A DNA stretch of 64,000 nt. Origin: Balneola sp. Lineage in GTDB: Bacteria; Bacteroidota; Rhodothermia; Balneolales; Balneolaceae. Positions 9,399 through 17,823 of this stretch are shown piece after piece (within the stretch, counting starts at the first letter, position 1; each line of letters starts with the position of its first letter). The stretch is from assembly GCA_028284195.1 (NCBI GenBank), contig JANQSE010000004.1:54558-118557 (forward strand), given 5' to 3'. The notes under the pieces are model-generated. The model was not told the DNA's origin, ran no database searches, and saw only the letters and a program-made list of their open reading frames with translations. Made by a program: the position numbers and the translations under genes.

Positions 9399-9562
9399 TT
9401 GTAGGCCAGATTGGCCCATCCACCTGTACCAAACATGTGCGAGCCCATCGCCACATTCGTGATCTCAGGATACTTTTCCAGCTTTGACTTCAACAATTCA
9501 CCATTGGCAAATCCAGAATTAATACGCTCTGAAGTTCTTTGTAAATCGGTTGAGGTGATAAT
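9376..9562 (-). pseudogene. FtsX/MacB-type ABC permease relic, left piece
   Basis: A short open frame on the minus strand reads ...GELLKSKLEKYPEITNVAMG and then SHMFGTGGWANLAYNDDQDIF. That is the pattern of the periplasmic core domain of MacB/FtsX-like ABC permeases common in this phylum (xxLxxxPxIxxVxxSxxxFGxGxW). There is no start, no membrane segments and no continuation; beyond 9376 the frame runs into antisense dtxR. Its missing continuation appears on the opposite strand at 12044. Family assignment is from memory of the family pattern. A continuous 97-codon frame with a TTG start is present (9203-9496) but is not a real gene. Confidence 0.6.
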
Positions 9563-10418
9563 TCAGTAGCCAGCTTAAAAAATCAAGGCTTTCATCAAAG
9601 TTTCCTCTACTTTCAAGGTAGAATGCCATTTCTAATGCCTGGATTGCACCAGCAGGCTCACAGGTATTTGGCTCTCTGAATAACTGGTCGCCAACACTGA
9701 TTCCAATCTGAGGGCTGAATTCTTCGTTTTCCACATTCTGAATACTGACAATGTAAAGATCTTCCTTACTTTGATAGCCAGAAAGGTTCAGCAGAAGTTG
9801 TTGGCCTGACACAAAAATTTCATCAATGGTCTCATCGAATATGTTAACAATTTTGACCATATAAGTAGAAGCATAATTTGACTTTCCATCCACCCAGGAG
9901 AGGCAAACAGACGGGTCTTGTGATGATACTTGCACTGTTCCGTTTTCTATAGGAAATAGAAATTGGATGCCAGATCCCCATGAATCTCGTAAAATGGTAT
10001 CATTATCTTGATTTTTCCTTTCAGTTTTTAGCAGGAACCCGATATCCGGCCTGTACCTGATTTCATTGGAGGTGGTATTCAATTTATTGACAATCCTGAT
10101 CGCCAGGTCTGCAACAGCAATTGTGGTATCGTTTTCAAATTCGATGAAGAGGCCTGAATGATGAACCAGAATTATATGGCCATTTTTTGGAAGCATTATA
10201 GTGTCAAGGAGCGGGACCAATCCGAGAGATTCAGATGAGGAAAGGGATAGTTTAGCTTCACTCGCATGCAGTATCTGAAATGGGTGAGAAGTAACTTCTG
10301 TTGATTGAAGAAAACCAGATGGAGCCGAAGGATAATAATTTTTTGTGCATCCTCCGCCCAGCAGGCTTATCCCTAACCAGAGAGAACAAAGAAAGATACT
10401 TCTCATCCCTGAATTCAT
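9519..10418 (-). CDS. Hypothetical lipoprotein
   Basis: A 299-residue protein that I do not recognise. A signal peptide (MNSGMRSIFLCSLWLGISLL) ends in a lipobox GGGC, so it is probably lipid-anchored, in the outer membrane or facing the periplasm. The body is polar with predicted beta character, and the last 45 residues (GAIQALEMAFYLESRGNFDE onward) look helical, TPR-like. The 3' end overlaps the frame of the permease relic, so the C-terminus may have been altered by the rearrangement. It is divergent from the 5'-nucleotidase and is enclosed with it by the inverted repeat. Confidence 0.7.
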   Translation of the reverse strand: MNSGMRSIFLCSLWLGISLLGGGCTKNYYPSAPSGFLQSTEVTSHPFQILHASEAKLSLSSSESLGLVPLLDTIMLPKNGHIILVHHSGLFIEFENDTTIAVADLAIRIVNKLNTTSNEIRYRPDIGFLLKTERKNQDNDTILRDSWGSGIQFLFPIENGTVQVSSQDPSVCLSWVDGKSNYASTYMVKIVNIFDETIDEIFVSGQQLLLNLSGYQSKEDLYIVSIQNVENEEFSPQIGISVGDQLFREPNTCEPAGAIQALEMAFYLESRGNFDESLDFLSWLLNYHLNRFTKNFRAY

Positions 10419-10509
10419 ATTTTGGTTAAAATAGCAAAATTAGTATTATGGGAGAGGGATGTTAACTTTGAATCTGAATCAGAGATTGATAATACTAACT
10501 CACCATGCT

Positions 10510-11943
10510 ATGAAGCAGCTACTTTCATCCATTCGGTTCCTTTTTTCAATCCTTCTTATAACCTTTCTGGTTTCATGCGGTAAGGACGACACGGTTGAGG
10601 TAGTTCAACCCGGAGAGCATGAATTGACCATTTTTTTCACAAACGATATGCATGGTCAATTGGATAATTTTGCCAAAATCAAACACATTGTTGATAAGGA
10701 AAAAGAGTTAACCGATGTATTGTTGGTAAGTGGGGGAGACATCTTTTCAGGAAATCCTGTTGTAGATCAGTATGAGGACAAGGGTTACCCTATAATAGAT
10801 ATTATGAATAGGACAGGATATGACGTGTCGGTGATCGGAAATCATGAATTTGATTATGGGGTTGAAACCCTAAACAACAGATTGAGTCAGGCTGATTTTG
10901 AATGGGTGTGTGCCAATGTCAATGCAAGCTCGAGTGTGCTGGAACAGCCGGATCCCTATATTACCCTGAGTATTGGAGATTTGACACTAACCATTTTAGG
11001 GCTTGTAGAAACCAATGGCAGACCTGATGATGTTATTCCGTCAACTCACCCATGGAGAGTTGCTGATCTTACATTTCAGGAACATACAAATACCCTTCCT
11101 CAGTTTGAAGGTTTGAAAGAACAGGAAGATGCTGATTTATTAATGGCTTTGACACATTTAGGCTCCAATTCTGAATTTTCGATGGCGAATAATTTCCCCT
11201 GGTTTGACCTGATAATTGGTGGACATTCCAACGACCTGAACCAAAGTGCCGTCAATGGAATTCCTGTTCTAATGGCCGGATTCAACCTGTCTCATTTAGG
11301 AAAAATTGAATTGACGATTGCAGACAGAAAAATTGTTAACTATGATGTAACACTGATTCCCCTGGATACCTATGAGGAAGAAGATGAAGGCCTTGCGGCT
11401 GTCATCGAAGAGTATAATAACACGCCTGAGTTTTCTGAGGTTGTGGGTTTTTCAAATTCTTATCATGACAGAGTAGAATTGGGTTGTTTTTATACATCAG
11501 CATTGAAGGATTACATGCAGGTGGATGTTTCCTTTCAGAATAGTGGAGGAATAAGAGCGGATATCGATGAAGGTGATGTCACTTCATTCGAAATATTTAG
11601 TATGGATCCATTTAATAATGGTAGTGTGGTATTCACCATGACTTCTGCGGAGATGAAGGACTTTTTCATTAATTCGGGTAGAGGGTTCTATGTAGCCGGA
11701 ATTACTCTGGTGAGATCGGGTGACGATATCATTATGTATGATGAAAATGGGATAGAAATTGATGATAATACTACATTAACAATTGGAATTAATGATTTCA
11801 TCCCCGCTTTGTACGAAAACTATTTCCCTTTTTCCAGCGCTGAAGTAAGGGATCTTACAACAGCTGAATCACTTATTCAATACCTCAAAACGATCAATAG
11901 TACAATCGATTATGAAGGCTGTAACAGTTACTTCAGGTATTAG
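10510..11943 (+). CDS. 5'-nucleotidase / 2',3'-cyclic phosphodiesterase lipoprotein
   Basis: Metallophosphoesterase of the UshA/CpdB type. N-terminal calcineurin-like domain motifs: FFTNDMHGQLDNF, SGGDIFSGNPV, VIGNHEFDYG, THLGSNSEF and IIGGHSNDL. The C-terminal 5'-nucleotidase domain has FQNSGGIRADIDEGDVTSFE. It would hydrolyse extracellular nucleotides to salvage nucleoside and phosphate. I chose the ATG at 10510 (MKQLLSSIRFLF) because it gives a clean signal peptide with lipobox LVSCGK; the upstream ATG at 10459 adds 17 residues without signal character. It lies inside the inverted-repeat-bounded segment. Confidence 0.9.
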   Translation: MKQLLSSIRFLFSILLITFLVSCGKDDTVEVVQPGEHELTIFFTNDMHGQLDNFAKIKHIVDKEKELTDVLLVSGGDIFSGNPVVDQYEDKGYPIIDIMNRTGYDVSVIGNHEFDYGVETLNNRLSQADFEWVCANVNASSSVLEQPDPYITLSIGDLTLTILGLVETNGRPDDVIPSTHPWRVADLTFQEHTNTLPQFEGLKEQEDADLLMALTHLGSNSEFSMANNFPWFDLIIGGHSNDLNQSAVNGIPVLMAGFNLSHLGKIELTIADRKIVNYDVTLIPLDTYEEEDEGLAAVIEEYNNTPEFSEVVGFSNSYHDRVELGCFYTSALKDYMQVDVSFQNSGGIRADIDEGDVTSFEIFSMDPFNNGSVVFTMTSAEMKDFFINSGRGFYVAGITLVRSGDDIIMYDENGIEIDDNTTLTIGINDFIPALYENYFPFSSAEVRDLTTAESLIQYLKTINSTIDYEGCNSYFRY

Positions 11944-12042
11944 GGTTGTGTAATAAACCTCACTTCTTTCTTAACTTCTTTAACACCATGTCAATAGCAT
12001 TTTCATTGACTTTAATGTCAGGAGTAATTCCGGATTCATTAG

Positions 12043-12065
12043 TGATGATCAGGATATCTTTAGGA
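12043..12065 (-). repeat. 23-bp inverted repeat, right copy
   Basis: Exact reverse complement of 9376-9398. Exchange across the two copies would flip 9376-12065 and bring the two permease pieces into one continuous frame. Confidence 0.9.
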
Positions 12066-12139
12066 GATTTAGATTATTGGTTGTAGATCCGGCTTGTCTT
12101 TTAAAAGTATCAATTAAGTTATTTTATTTCAGGTTGTAA
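12044..12139 (+). pseudogene. FtsX/MacB-type ABC permease relic, right piece
   Basis: The plus-strand frame reads DDQDIFRRFRLLVVDPACLL and then KVSIKLFYFRL and a stop. The first seven residues are encoded by the shared 23-bp repeat. The rest matches what the family has next (F-R-x-F-x-x-x-V-V-D-x-x-x-L). Joined to the left piece it would give about 75 residues of permease periplasmic core. No other part of the permease is seen. Confidence 0.5.
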
Positions 12140-12189
12140 CTAAGGCTTCCTTGATAAATTAATCAGGAATTATTTTAAGAGAACAAGAA

Positions 12190-12219
12190 TTGATTTTTAG
12201 CAGCAAAAAACTATATTTT
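12190..12219 (+). promoter_or_regulatory. Bacteroidota-type promoter before TonB receptor
   Basis: TTG at 12190-12192, 19-base spacer, then TATATTTT at 12212-12219, one base from the TAnnTTTG consensus. The start codon of the receptor follows 30 bases later. The spacing is exactly that of the known -33/-7 promoters of Bacteroides and Flavobacterium. Confidence 0.6.
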
Positions 12220-12235
12220 TAGGTATGGCTAAAAA
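12216..12235. promoter_or_regulatory. Candidate DtxR/MntR-type operator
   Basis: TTTTTAG-GTATGG-CTAAAAA, an inverted repeat with 7-bp arms, closely resembles DtxR/MntR boxes (TTTAGG...CCTAAA type). It overlaps the end of the -7 element and the expected transcription start, a position that would block initiation. A DtxR/MntR-family regulator is encoded 3 kb upstream at 8712-9374. Confidence 0.5.
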
Positions 12236-12249
12236 TTAATTCTTGATAA

Positions 12250-14472
12250 ATGACCTTCATCCGAGTAGTTACTATTAATATTTTATTTACGACTTTTTTA
12301 TTTGCACAAACAGGCTCAATCTCGGGAATGGTTACTGCCGAGCAAAAGCCTATTGAATTCGTAAATGTATATCTTAAAGGTTCAGATAAAGGAGCAATTA
12401 CCGATCAACATGGCAAATTCGAAATCGAAAATGTTCGTGCAGGTGAACACATATTAAGAATCTCGTATGTAGGTTTTAAAACTTTTGAAAAACACATAAC
12501 AATTGTATCTGGAAAGGCTGAAACGGTGAATGTTGAGCTTGAGTCTTCTAGCTTATATGGAAATGAAATTGTTGTTACCGGAACCATGCGTAAAACTTAT
12601 GTAAAAGATTCACCGGTAAAAGTTAACCTGATAAAATCCGAACAGCTTCAGCAGGGAAAAACCAGTTCAAATATTATGGATTTGATCAGCAGTGTAAATG
12701 GATTGTCCACCCAATTGAATTGCGGAGTTTGCGGGACTAATGCTATCAGAATTAACGGTGTAGAAGGGCCAAATACAGCAGTATTAATAGATGGTATGCC
12801 AATTATGGGAGCGTTAGCCTCTGTTTATGGCTTAAATGGAATTAACCCCTCAATCATTGACAGAGTAGAGGTAATCAAAGGGCCGCAGTCTACATTATAT
12901 GGAACACAGGCTTTGGGTGGAGTGGTTAACATCATAACTAAAAACCCGGAAACCACACCTTCATTTTCTGCAGATATATACACAAAAAACACACTGGAGA
13001 GTAACCTTAACGTGGCTTATTCTCCAAAATCAAAAAGATTCGAAGGCTTTTTAAGTGGAAATTTAGTTCGTCTTGAAAATTATATTGATAACAACGGCGA
13101 CAGTTTTAATGATTTAGTAAAGCAGACAAGACTGGCTTTATTTGGCAAAGGTACTTTTCTGGGAAGAAATGGGGAAAAAAGATTAGATGTAGCTGCTAAA
13201 ATTTACACAGAGAACAGAACCGGAGGTACCGAATCCTTCAGCGATAGTCAAAGAGGATCTAATCAAGTGTATGGAGAATCAATTTATACAAATCGGGTTG
13301 AGTTTTTAACAGATTATCTTCCGGCTGGTTTTAATGAAAAACTCAGGGTTAGCGGAGCTATTACTTATCACGATCAGGACAGTTATTACGGAACCGATTG
13401 GTACGATGCTCAACAAGGAATTTTATTCGGCCAGGTAACATGGGATCAATCCTTAGGGGATTATTTCAACGTGCTTTCAGGTACCACATTGCGATATGAA
13501 ACGTACAATGATAATACACCAGCCACTTCAAATGGAACCAATCAAAGGTTTATACCTGGTGTGTTTTCTCAGGTCGAATTTGTTAAAAATTCCTTCAATG
13601 TATTGGGGGGATTGAGATTTGATCATCACTTGGAACATGGTTTGGTAACGGCTCCGCGGTTATCTGCTAAGTACAGCCCTGGGTTCTTTACTACTTTCCG
13701 GTTAAGTGCAGGTACGGGATTTCGGCTCGTAAATGTTTTTACGGAAGATCATGCTGCACTAACGGGATCGAGAGAAGTAGTTTTTACTGAAGATCTTGAA
13801 CCGGAAGAATCCCGAAGTATTACGGCAAGTTTAGAGCAAATAATCTCGTTTGGCGTAAACCCAATGACTGTAAGCTTAGATGGATTTTATACGCACTTTT
13901 CAAATCAAATAATCCCCGATTATGATCAGGATCCAAATTTAATTGTTTATGAAAATCTAGACGGATTTTCCGTAACACGAGGAGTTTCTTTAGATATTCA
14001 ACAAAGTATTACGTTATTTTCTTTCAGCTACAATGTCAGCTTTACATTATTGGATGTTTACACTAATGAAAATGGCCAAAGACAAGCACTGGCTTATGCT
14101 CCTGATTTTATGGGCGCATTTGGTGCAAATTATACTATTCGTTCAATGGGTGTATCATTAGGTTATAACGGGAACTTAACCGGGCCTAAGAGAATGCCTG
14201 ATAATTACGTAGATGATTTTGGGCGGAGAAGGGAATCTCCTGCTTATTCTACTCACGATTTAAAAATTACCAAAGAGTTTACTAATGTAAATAGCCAAAA
14301 CGGTATTGGATTTGAAGTTTTTGCATCTGTAGAAAATATATTCAACTACAAACAGGACAGCCCTTTGGTAGATGCTGCTAACCCTTTTGGTCCAGATTTT
14401 GATACCATTTATACGTGGGGCCCAATTATTGGAAGAACATTTTCTTTAGGAGCCAGGCTAAATCTCAGGTAA
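12250..14472 (+). CDS. TonB-dependent receptor with CxxC plug motif
   Basis: A 740-residue outer-membrane receptor: signal peptide (about 1-20), carboxypeptidase-regulatory-like domain (22-100, GMVTAEQKPIEFVNVYLKGS), plug (115-230) and beta-barrel to a C-terminal aromatic/Arg end. The plug contains NCGVCGTNAIRINGVEG, a CxxC pair conserved in a common Bacteroidota receptor subfamily, then DRVEVIKGPQSTLYG. The substrate is not proven; the DtxR-type operator candidate suggests a metal or metal chelate. The stop abuts the thioredoxin reading frame (TAAATG), so the two are likely co-transcribed. Confidence 0.92.
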   Translation: MTFIRVVTINILFTTFLFAQTGSISGMVTAEQKPIEFVNVYLKGSDKGAITDQHGKFEIENVRAGEHILRISYVGFKTFEKHITIVSGKAETVNVELESSSLYGNEIVVTGTMRKTYVKDSPVKVNLIKSEQLQQGKTSSNIMDLISSVNGLSTQLNCGVCGTNAIRINGVEGPNTAVLIDGMPIMGALASVYGLNGINPSIIDRVEVIKGPQSTLYGTQALGGVVNIITKNPETTPSFSADIYTKNTLESNLNVAYSPKSKRFEGFLSGNLVRLENYIDNNGDSFNDLVKQTRLALFGKGTFLGRNGEKRLDVAAKIYTENRTGGTESFSDSQRGSNQVYGESIYTNRVEFLTDYLPAGFNEKLRVSGAITYHDQDSYYGTDWYDAQQGILFGQVTWDQSLGDYFNVLSGTTLRYETYNDNTPATSNGTNQRFIPGVFSQVEFVKNSFNVLGGLRFDHHLEHGLVTAPRLSAKYSPGFFTTFRLSAGTGFRLVNVFTEDHAALTGSREVVFTEDLEPEESRSITASLEQIISFGVNPMTVSLDGFYTHFSNQIIPDYDQDPNLIVYENLDGFSVTRGVSLDIQQSITLFSFSYNVSFTLLDVYTNENGQRQALAYAPDFMGAFGANYTIRSMGVSLGYNGNLTGPKRMPDNYVDDFGRRRESPAYSTHDLKITKEFTNVNSQNGIGFEVFASVENIFNYKQDSPLVDAANPFGPDFDTIYTWGPIIGRTFSLGARLNLR

Positions 14473-14499
14473 ATGTTTTTGATTGTACCATCACATAAA

Positions 14500-14937
14500 A
14501 TGCTATTAAAATCAATTTTTTTAGTCCTAATAATCACCTTTGGGGCCAAACGAGTTTCTGCTCAAGAAAACCAGTTAAAATGGAAATCTTTTGAGGAAGC
14601 GTTGGAAATTGCCAAAGAAACAAAAAAACCGGTGATGATTGATGTTTGGGCTCCCTGGTGCGGTTGGTGCAAAAAAATGAGAGAAGAGGTGTATCCCGAA
14701 CTAAAGGATAAAATTGCAAAAAGTTTTGTACTAACGCGCATCAACAGAGATGATAATGAAACGAAAAAAAGATATAAGAAAAATTCTTATACCCCATTAA
14801 GATTAGCGCAAAAACTTAAAGTAGATGTTGTGCCCGGAATAATTTTTCTGAATTCTGATGGAGAATACATGGCACACATTACAGGTTACAACGACGCAGA
14901 AAAGCTGAATAAGATCCTAGAGATAGTGTTGAAATGA
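14500..14937 (+). CDS. Periplasmic thioredoxin-fold protein (CGWC)
   Basis: About 145 residues. I prefer the ATG at 14500 (MLLKSIFLVLIITFGAKRVS) because it begins a proper signal peptide cleaved near SAQE; an in-frame ATG at 14473, directly after the receptor stop, adds nine residues and cannot be excluded. Active site WAPWCGWCKKM, cis-Pro loop DVVPGIIFL. It probably keeps thiols of envelope proteins in the right redox state. Directly downstream of the receptor with the CGVC plug, which could be its client (inference). Confidence 0.88.
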   Translation: MLLKSIFLVLIITFGAKRVSAQENQLKWKSFEEALEIAKETKKPVMIDVWAPWCGWCKKMREEVYPELKDKIAKSFVLTRINRDDNETKKRYKKNSYTPLRLAQKLKVDVVPGIIFLNSDGEYMAHITGYNDAEKLNKILEIVLK

Positions 14938-14946
14938 AACTTAGTT

Positions 14947-15744
14947 CTATTTCAGCAAAGTCATGCGTTTAGTTAGTGATATACTTCCTGTAGTTAACCT
15001 GTAAATATAAATTCCCGAGCTAAATCCAGAAGCATCAAAAGTAACAGTGTGTTCTCCGGAATTCTTAAATCCGTTTTCCAGGGTTACTATTTCTGAACCA
15101 AGCATATTATACACCTTCAAAGAAACCTCATTGCTTTTATCAAGAGTGTATGAAATAGTAGTGGAGGGATTGAATGGGTTGGGAAAGTTTTGGTCAAGAA
15201 AAACAGAACCTGGTAGATCAACATCATTTTCGTTGGATGTGGCAAGTGATAGTTGCTCGTTTATAGCTTCGTTAACCTCTTTAAAATCAGAATTAACAAA
15301 CCCTGTTCCCTTATATGCTATTTTTCCAGTTGCAGAAATAACTACAGAACGGTCGTATGAAGAAGTGTTACCATAGTAATCGACCAGGCTTTTCTGCCCC
15401 TGTAATAACAGTGCATAGCTTATGCCTGTTACATTTTTAAAACCAGCCACTGCACTGGCCGATGTATTCCAAGTATCTATCCCAACTGCAACAAAGTTCT
15501 CCTCATTTTTGAATTTTTGATAAATCTCATTTTCTGTAACGGGGCCGTTAGACCGGCAATGTGGACAGTTGGCACCAAAAAAGAAAATATACACTACTTT
15601 ACCTTCCATCTCAGATAACTTGAATTGCTGGTTAGCTAACGAAGTATAAGTGAAATCGGGTGCGTCATCGCCAACATTTTTTTGAGCCAATGTAATTGTT
15701 GATACGAAGGTAAGTATTAAAAGAGATTGTAATAAAATTTTCAT
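14947..15744 (-). CDS. Secreted redoxin with T9SS type A sorting domain
   Basis: A 265-residue protein: signal peptide (MKILLQSLLILTFVSTITLAQ), AhpC/TSA-redoxin domain with active site FFGANCPHCRSNGP, then from about residue 185 a C-terminal T9SS type A domain (FPNPFNPSTTISYTLDKSNE, GFSSGIYIYRL, SLTKRMTLLK). It should cross the outer membrane through T9SS and be surface-attached or released. Nearly the same redoxin module as the upstream lipoprotein gene (15756-16292), so it is a tandem duplicate with a different destination. Last gene of a four-gene operon. Confidence 0.9.
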   Translation of the reverse strand: MKILLQSLLILTFVSTITLAQKNVGDDAPDFTYTSLANQQFKLSEMEGKVVYIFFFGANCPHCRSNGPVTENEIYQKFKNEENFVAVGIDTWNTSASAVAGFKNVTGISYALLLQGQKSLVDYYGNTSSYDRSVVISATGKIAYKGTGFVNSDFKEVNEAINEQLSLATSNENDVDLPGSVFLDQNFPNPFNPSTTISYTLDKSNEVSLKVYNMLGSEIVTLENGFKNSGEHTVTFDASGFSSGIYIYRLTTGSISLTKRMTLLK

Positions 15745-15755
15745 GAGAACACTTT

Positions 15756-16292
15756 TTATTTAGCAAGCTCCTCTTCAATTATATCTACTACAGTGTTCGC
15801 ATCACGATTTACAAATCGAGTACCTTGGTAAGCAACTGTTCCATCAGCTGCAATTACGACAGATCGATCATAATCTGAGGTATTCCCATAATAGTCTATG
15901 AGGCTTTGGCGTGCATTTAAAAGTAGTGGGTAGCTAATACCAGTTACATCTTTAAAGTTGCTAACAGAGCCAGCAGATGTATTCCAGGTATCAAGCCCAA
16001 GTGCTACAAAATTTGAGTCGTTTTTAAACCGTTGGTAAATCGTGTTTTCAGTAACCGGGCCGTTATCTCTGCAATGTGGACAGTTCGCTCCAAAGAAAAA
16101 GATATATACTACATTTCCCTGCAGCTGAGAAAGAGTAAATTGTTCATTGCCTAACGAGGTATAAGTAAAGTTGGGAGCTGCTTGTCCCACCAGCCCATTA
16201 TTTGTATCCTCAGGGGCAGAAGGTGCTTCATCCGAGCAGCTTGCTAATGCTAATAATAAAAATAGAGGCAGTATGTATAAAAATTGTTTCAT
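15756..16292 (-). CDS. TlpA-like redoxin lipoprotein (CPHC)
   Basis: A 178-residue protein with signal peptide and lipobox LALASC, followed by a redoxin domain. Active site FFGANCPHCRDNGPVTENTI is almost identical to that of the neighbouring T9SS-borne paralogue, including the downstream NTSDYDRSVVIAADGTVAYQ block. It lacks any sorting domain and so stays lipid-anchored. The gene is 11 bases upstream of the paralogue and 13 downstream of the DUF6029-like gene, all on the minus strand. Confidence 0.9.
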   Translation of the reverse strand: MKQFLYILPLFLLLALASCSDEAPSAPEDTNNGLVGQAAPNFTYTSLGNEQFTLSQLQGNVVYIFFFGANCPHCRDNGPVTENTIYQRFKNDSNFVALGLDTWNTSAGSVSNFKDVTGISYPLLLNARQSLIDYYGNTSDYDRSVVIAADGTVAYQGTRFVNRDANTVVDIIEEELAK

Positions 16293-16305
16293 GACAAAGG
16301 GTATT

Positions 16306-17823
16306 TTAAAATCGAGTGGTTATTCTTAATTCTGCACCTTCAAAATCGAGGATTTCATAGCAAATACCAGAAGTACAAGCCGGACCACCTCTGCGTGTAC
16401 CTATAAATAAGGCAACGGAATTAGATGCATTAATCTTGTATAGTGAATTGAGTCCAAACCATGTTCTAGGGTCGGTTTCAATTTCAGGAAATGTATTAGG
16501 GTTGTCGGTAAGCCCCGGTTCTGTGGTCGATTCAAATACCGCACTCACAGATAAACCAGAGCTAAAACCAAATGACAGAGAAGCGAATACATTTTCGCTT
16601 TTATCAGATTGGCCAAGTTCATCAAAATTTTGATATTGCACATCAAGGATAATGTTTTTTGAATTCTGAAATCCCTTGTCGGCAATCAGGCCAAGCGAAA
16701 TTCTGTTGTCCTGGCCTTTTGGGTCATCTTTAGCATAATCTGCAAAGGATTTTAGCGTGAGGTTGTCATTTACCTTATAAGTTCCTTCCAGAAAATATTC
16801 AAAAAATCTGCTGCGACGTGCTACATTATTGATGGTTGAAGCGTAGTTTGCCACCAAAGAGTGGCCGCCATCAAATGAATAAAATGCCTCGACTTGGATA
16901 CCACGTTCATTAGCGGTATTAGGAACATGTGTGCTTCGGTTCAGTACCGGATGAGTATGTTCTTTAATAAGGGAAGGCGGATCATTAAAACCTGATGAAC
17001 CAAGCCGGAAATTGTTATAGTTTTTATACTCGAAACTTCCCCCGAAAGAGCCTTTATAGTAGTTTAAACCAGCATACAAGGCATAGCTTTGGTTTCGGGA
17101 GAATGAAAAAATATCTGATGAGGTATTGAAAGCATATTCACTAAAAACCTGAAAACTTGCCGGTAGCTGTACACTGCTAATCAACGAGACGAATTCTGAA
17201 TAATCGGAAGAAAAAGGAGTGTTCACCCTCATGAAAGCAGCTCCAACACTTAGATCGTCTGTTGGGAAAAAAGTAGCCTGCAACGCTTCTACCAGGTCAG
17301 GCCTGCGCACTGAATCTGGTTCAAAATTTGGAGGAAGGTCGTTTTGCAGAGGTTCTGCTCGAACCGCTTTAATTTCTGCCCAGTCTAAATCCGCATCAAA
17401 TGCTATGCCTTCCAGGTCTCTGAAAAAAGCGTAACGGGTGCGGTAAAAATCACTTTCAAACACCGATCCGGGGATATCGTAGCTTCTAAGTAATAATCCT
17501 GAACCAATGGTTTCATAAAAATTCCCGATTCTGATCCTTAAATTATCATCCTGAAACTGAAAACGTTTTTGTGTTACATCAAAGTAGTTGCGGCTTTTGA
17601 AAGGAGTAAAAAACTGTTCAAACTTTCCGAATAAACTGATCTTGTCCGAATCGTAATACAAGTTTAGCTGATTGTAGGAAGTGGTTAAGTCGGTATCTTC
17701 TTCGAATGGAAGGTTGCCAAATTGAAACTCAAAAGTATTAGTGCCATAGATTTGGGCTAATACCGGGCGGCCACAAAACCCAAAAATGATGGCGAATACA
17801 AAAAATCTTGCTATATATTTCAT
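16306..17823 (-). CDS. DUF6029-like outer-membrane beta-barrel protein
   Basis: A 505-residue protein with signal peptide (MKYIARFFVFAIIFGFCG...LAQ) and a body rich in alternating aromatic/polar strands, ending in a beta-strand with terminal RF (ELRITTRF), as in outer-membrane barrels. The motif IRIGNFYETIGSGLLLRSYD is what I associate with DUF6029. No enzymatic motif is visible. The start overlaps the tlpA-like stop by four bases (ATGA), so it is translationally coupled to a periplasmic thioredoxin and followed by two redoxins. The role could be display or export of this thiol system (inference). Confidence 0.75.
   Translation of the reverse strand: MKYIARFFVFAIIFGFCGRPVLAQIYGTNTFEFQFGNLPFEEDTDLTTSYNQLNLYYDSDKISLFGKFEQFFTPFKSRNYFDVTQKRFQFQDDNLRIRIGNFYETIGSGLLLRSYDIPGSVFESDFYRTRYAFFRDLEGIAFDADLDWAEIKAVRAEPLQNDLPPNFEPDSVRRPDLVEALQATFFPTDDLSVGAAFMRVNTPFSSDYSEFVSLISSVQLPASFQVFSEYAFNTSSDIFSFSRNQSYALYAGLNYYKGSFGGSFEYKNYNNFRLGSSGFNDPPSLIKEHTHPVLNRSTHVPNTANERGIQVEAFYSFDGGHSLVANYASTINNVARRSRFFEYFLEGTYKVNDNLTLKSFADYAKDDPKGQDNRISLGLIADKGFQNSKNIILDVQYQNFDELGQSDKSENVFASLSFGFSSGLSVSAVFESTTEPGLTDNPNTFPEIETDPRTWFGLNSLYKINASNSVALFIGTRRGGPACTSGICYEILDFEGAELRITTRF

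Larger units (their letters stand above)
11944..12215. other. Rearranged intergenic stretch with gene debris
   Basis: No intact gene is visible between the nucleotidase stop and the receptor promoter. On the minus strand, 12061-11960 encodes a run ending ITPDIKVNENAIDMVLKKL and a stop, which recalls the C-terminal tail of S41 (CtpA-like) peptidases (G-I-x-P-D-I-x-V) but is too short to be sure. On the plus strand, 12044-12139 holds the second piece of the permease relic. The right copy of the 23-bp repeat lies at 12043-12065. Confidence 0.5.

Noticed and set aside
9203..9496. 97-codon minus-strand frame as an intact gene
   Set aside because: Its second half is antisense dtxR; only the part beyond 9376 has family character, so it is listed as a permease relic.
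10459..10509. Upstream ATG as start of the 5'-nucleotidase
   Set aside because: It adds 17 polar residues before the signal peptide; the ATG at 10510 gives a clean lipoprotein signal.
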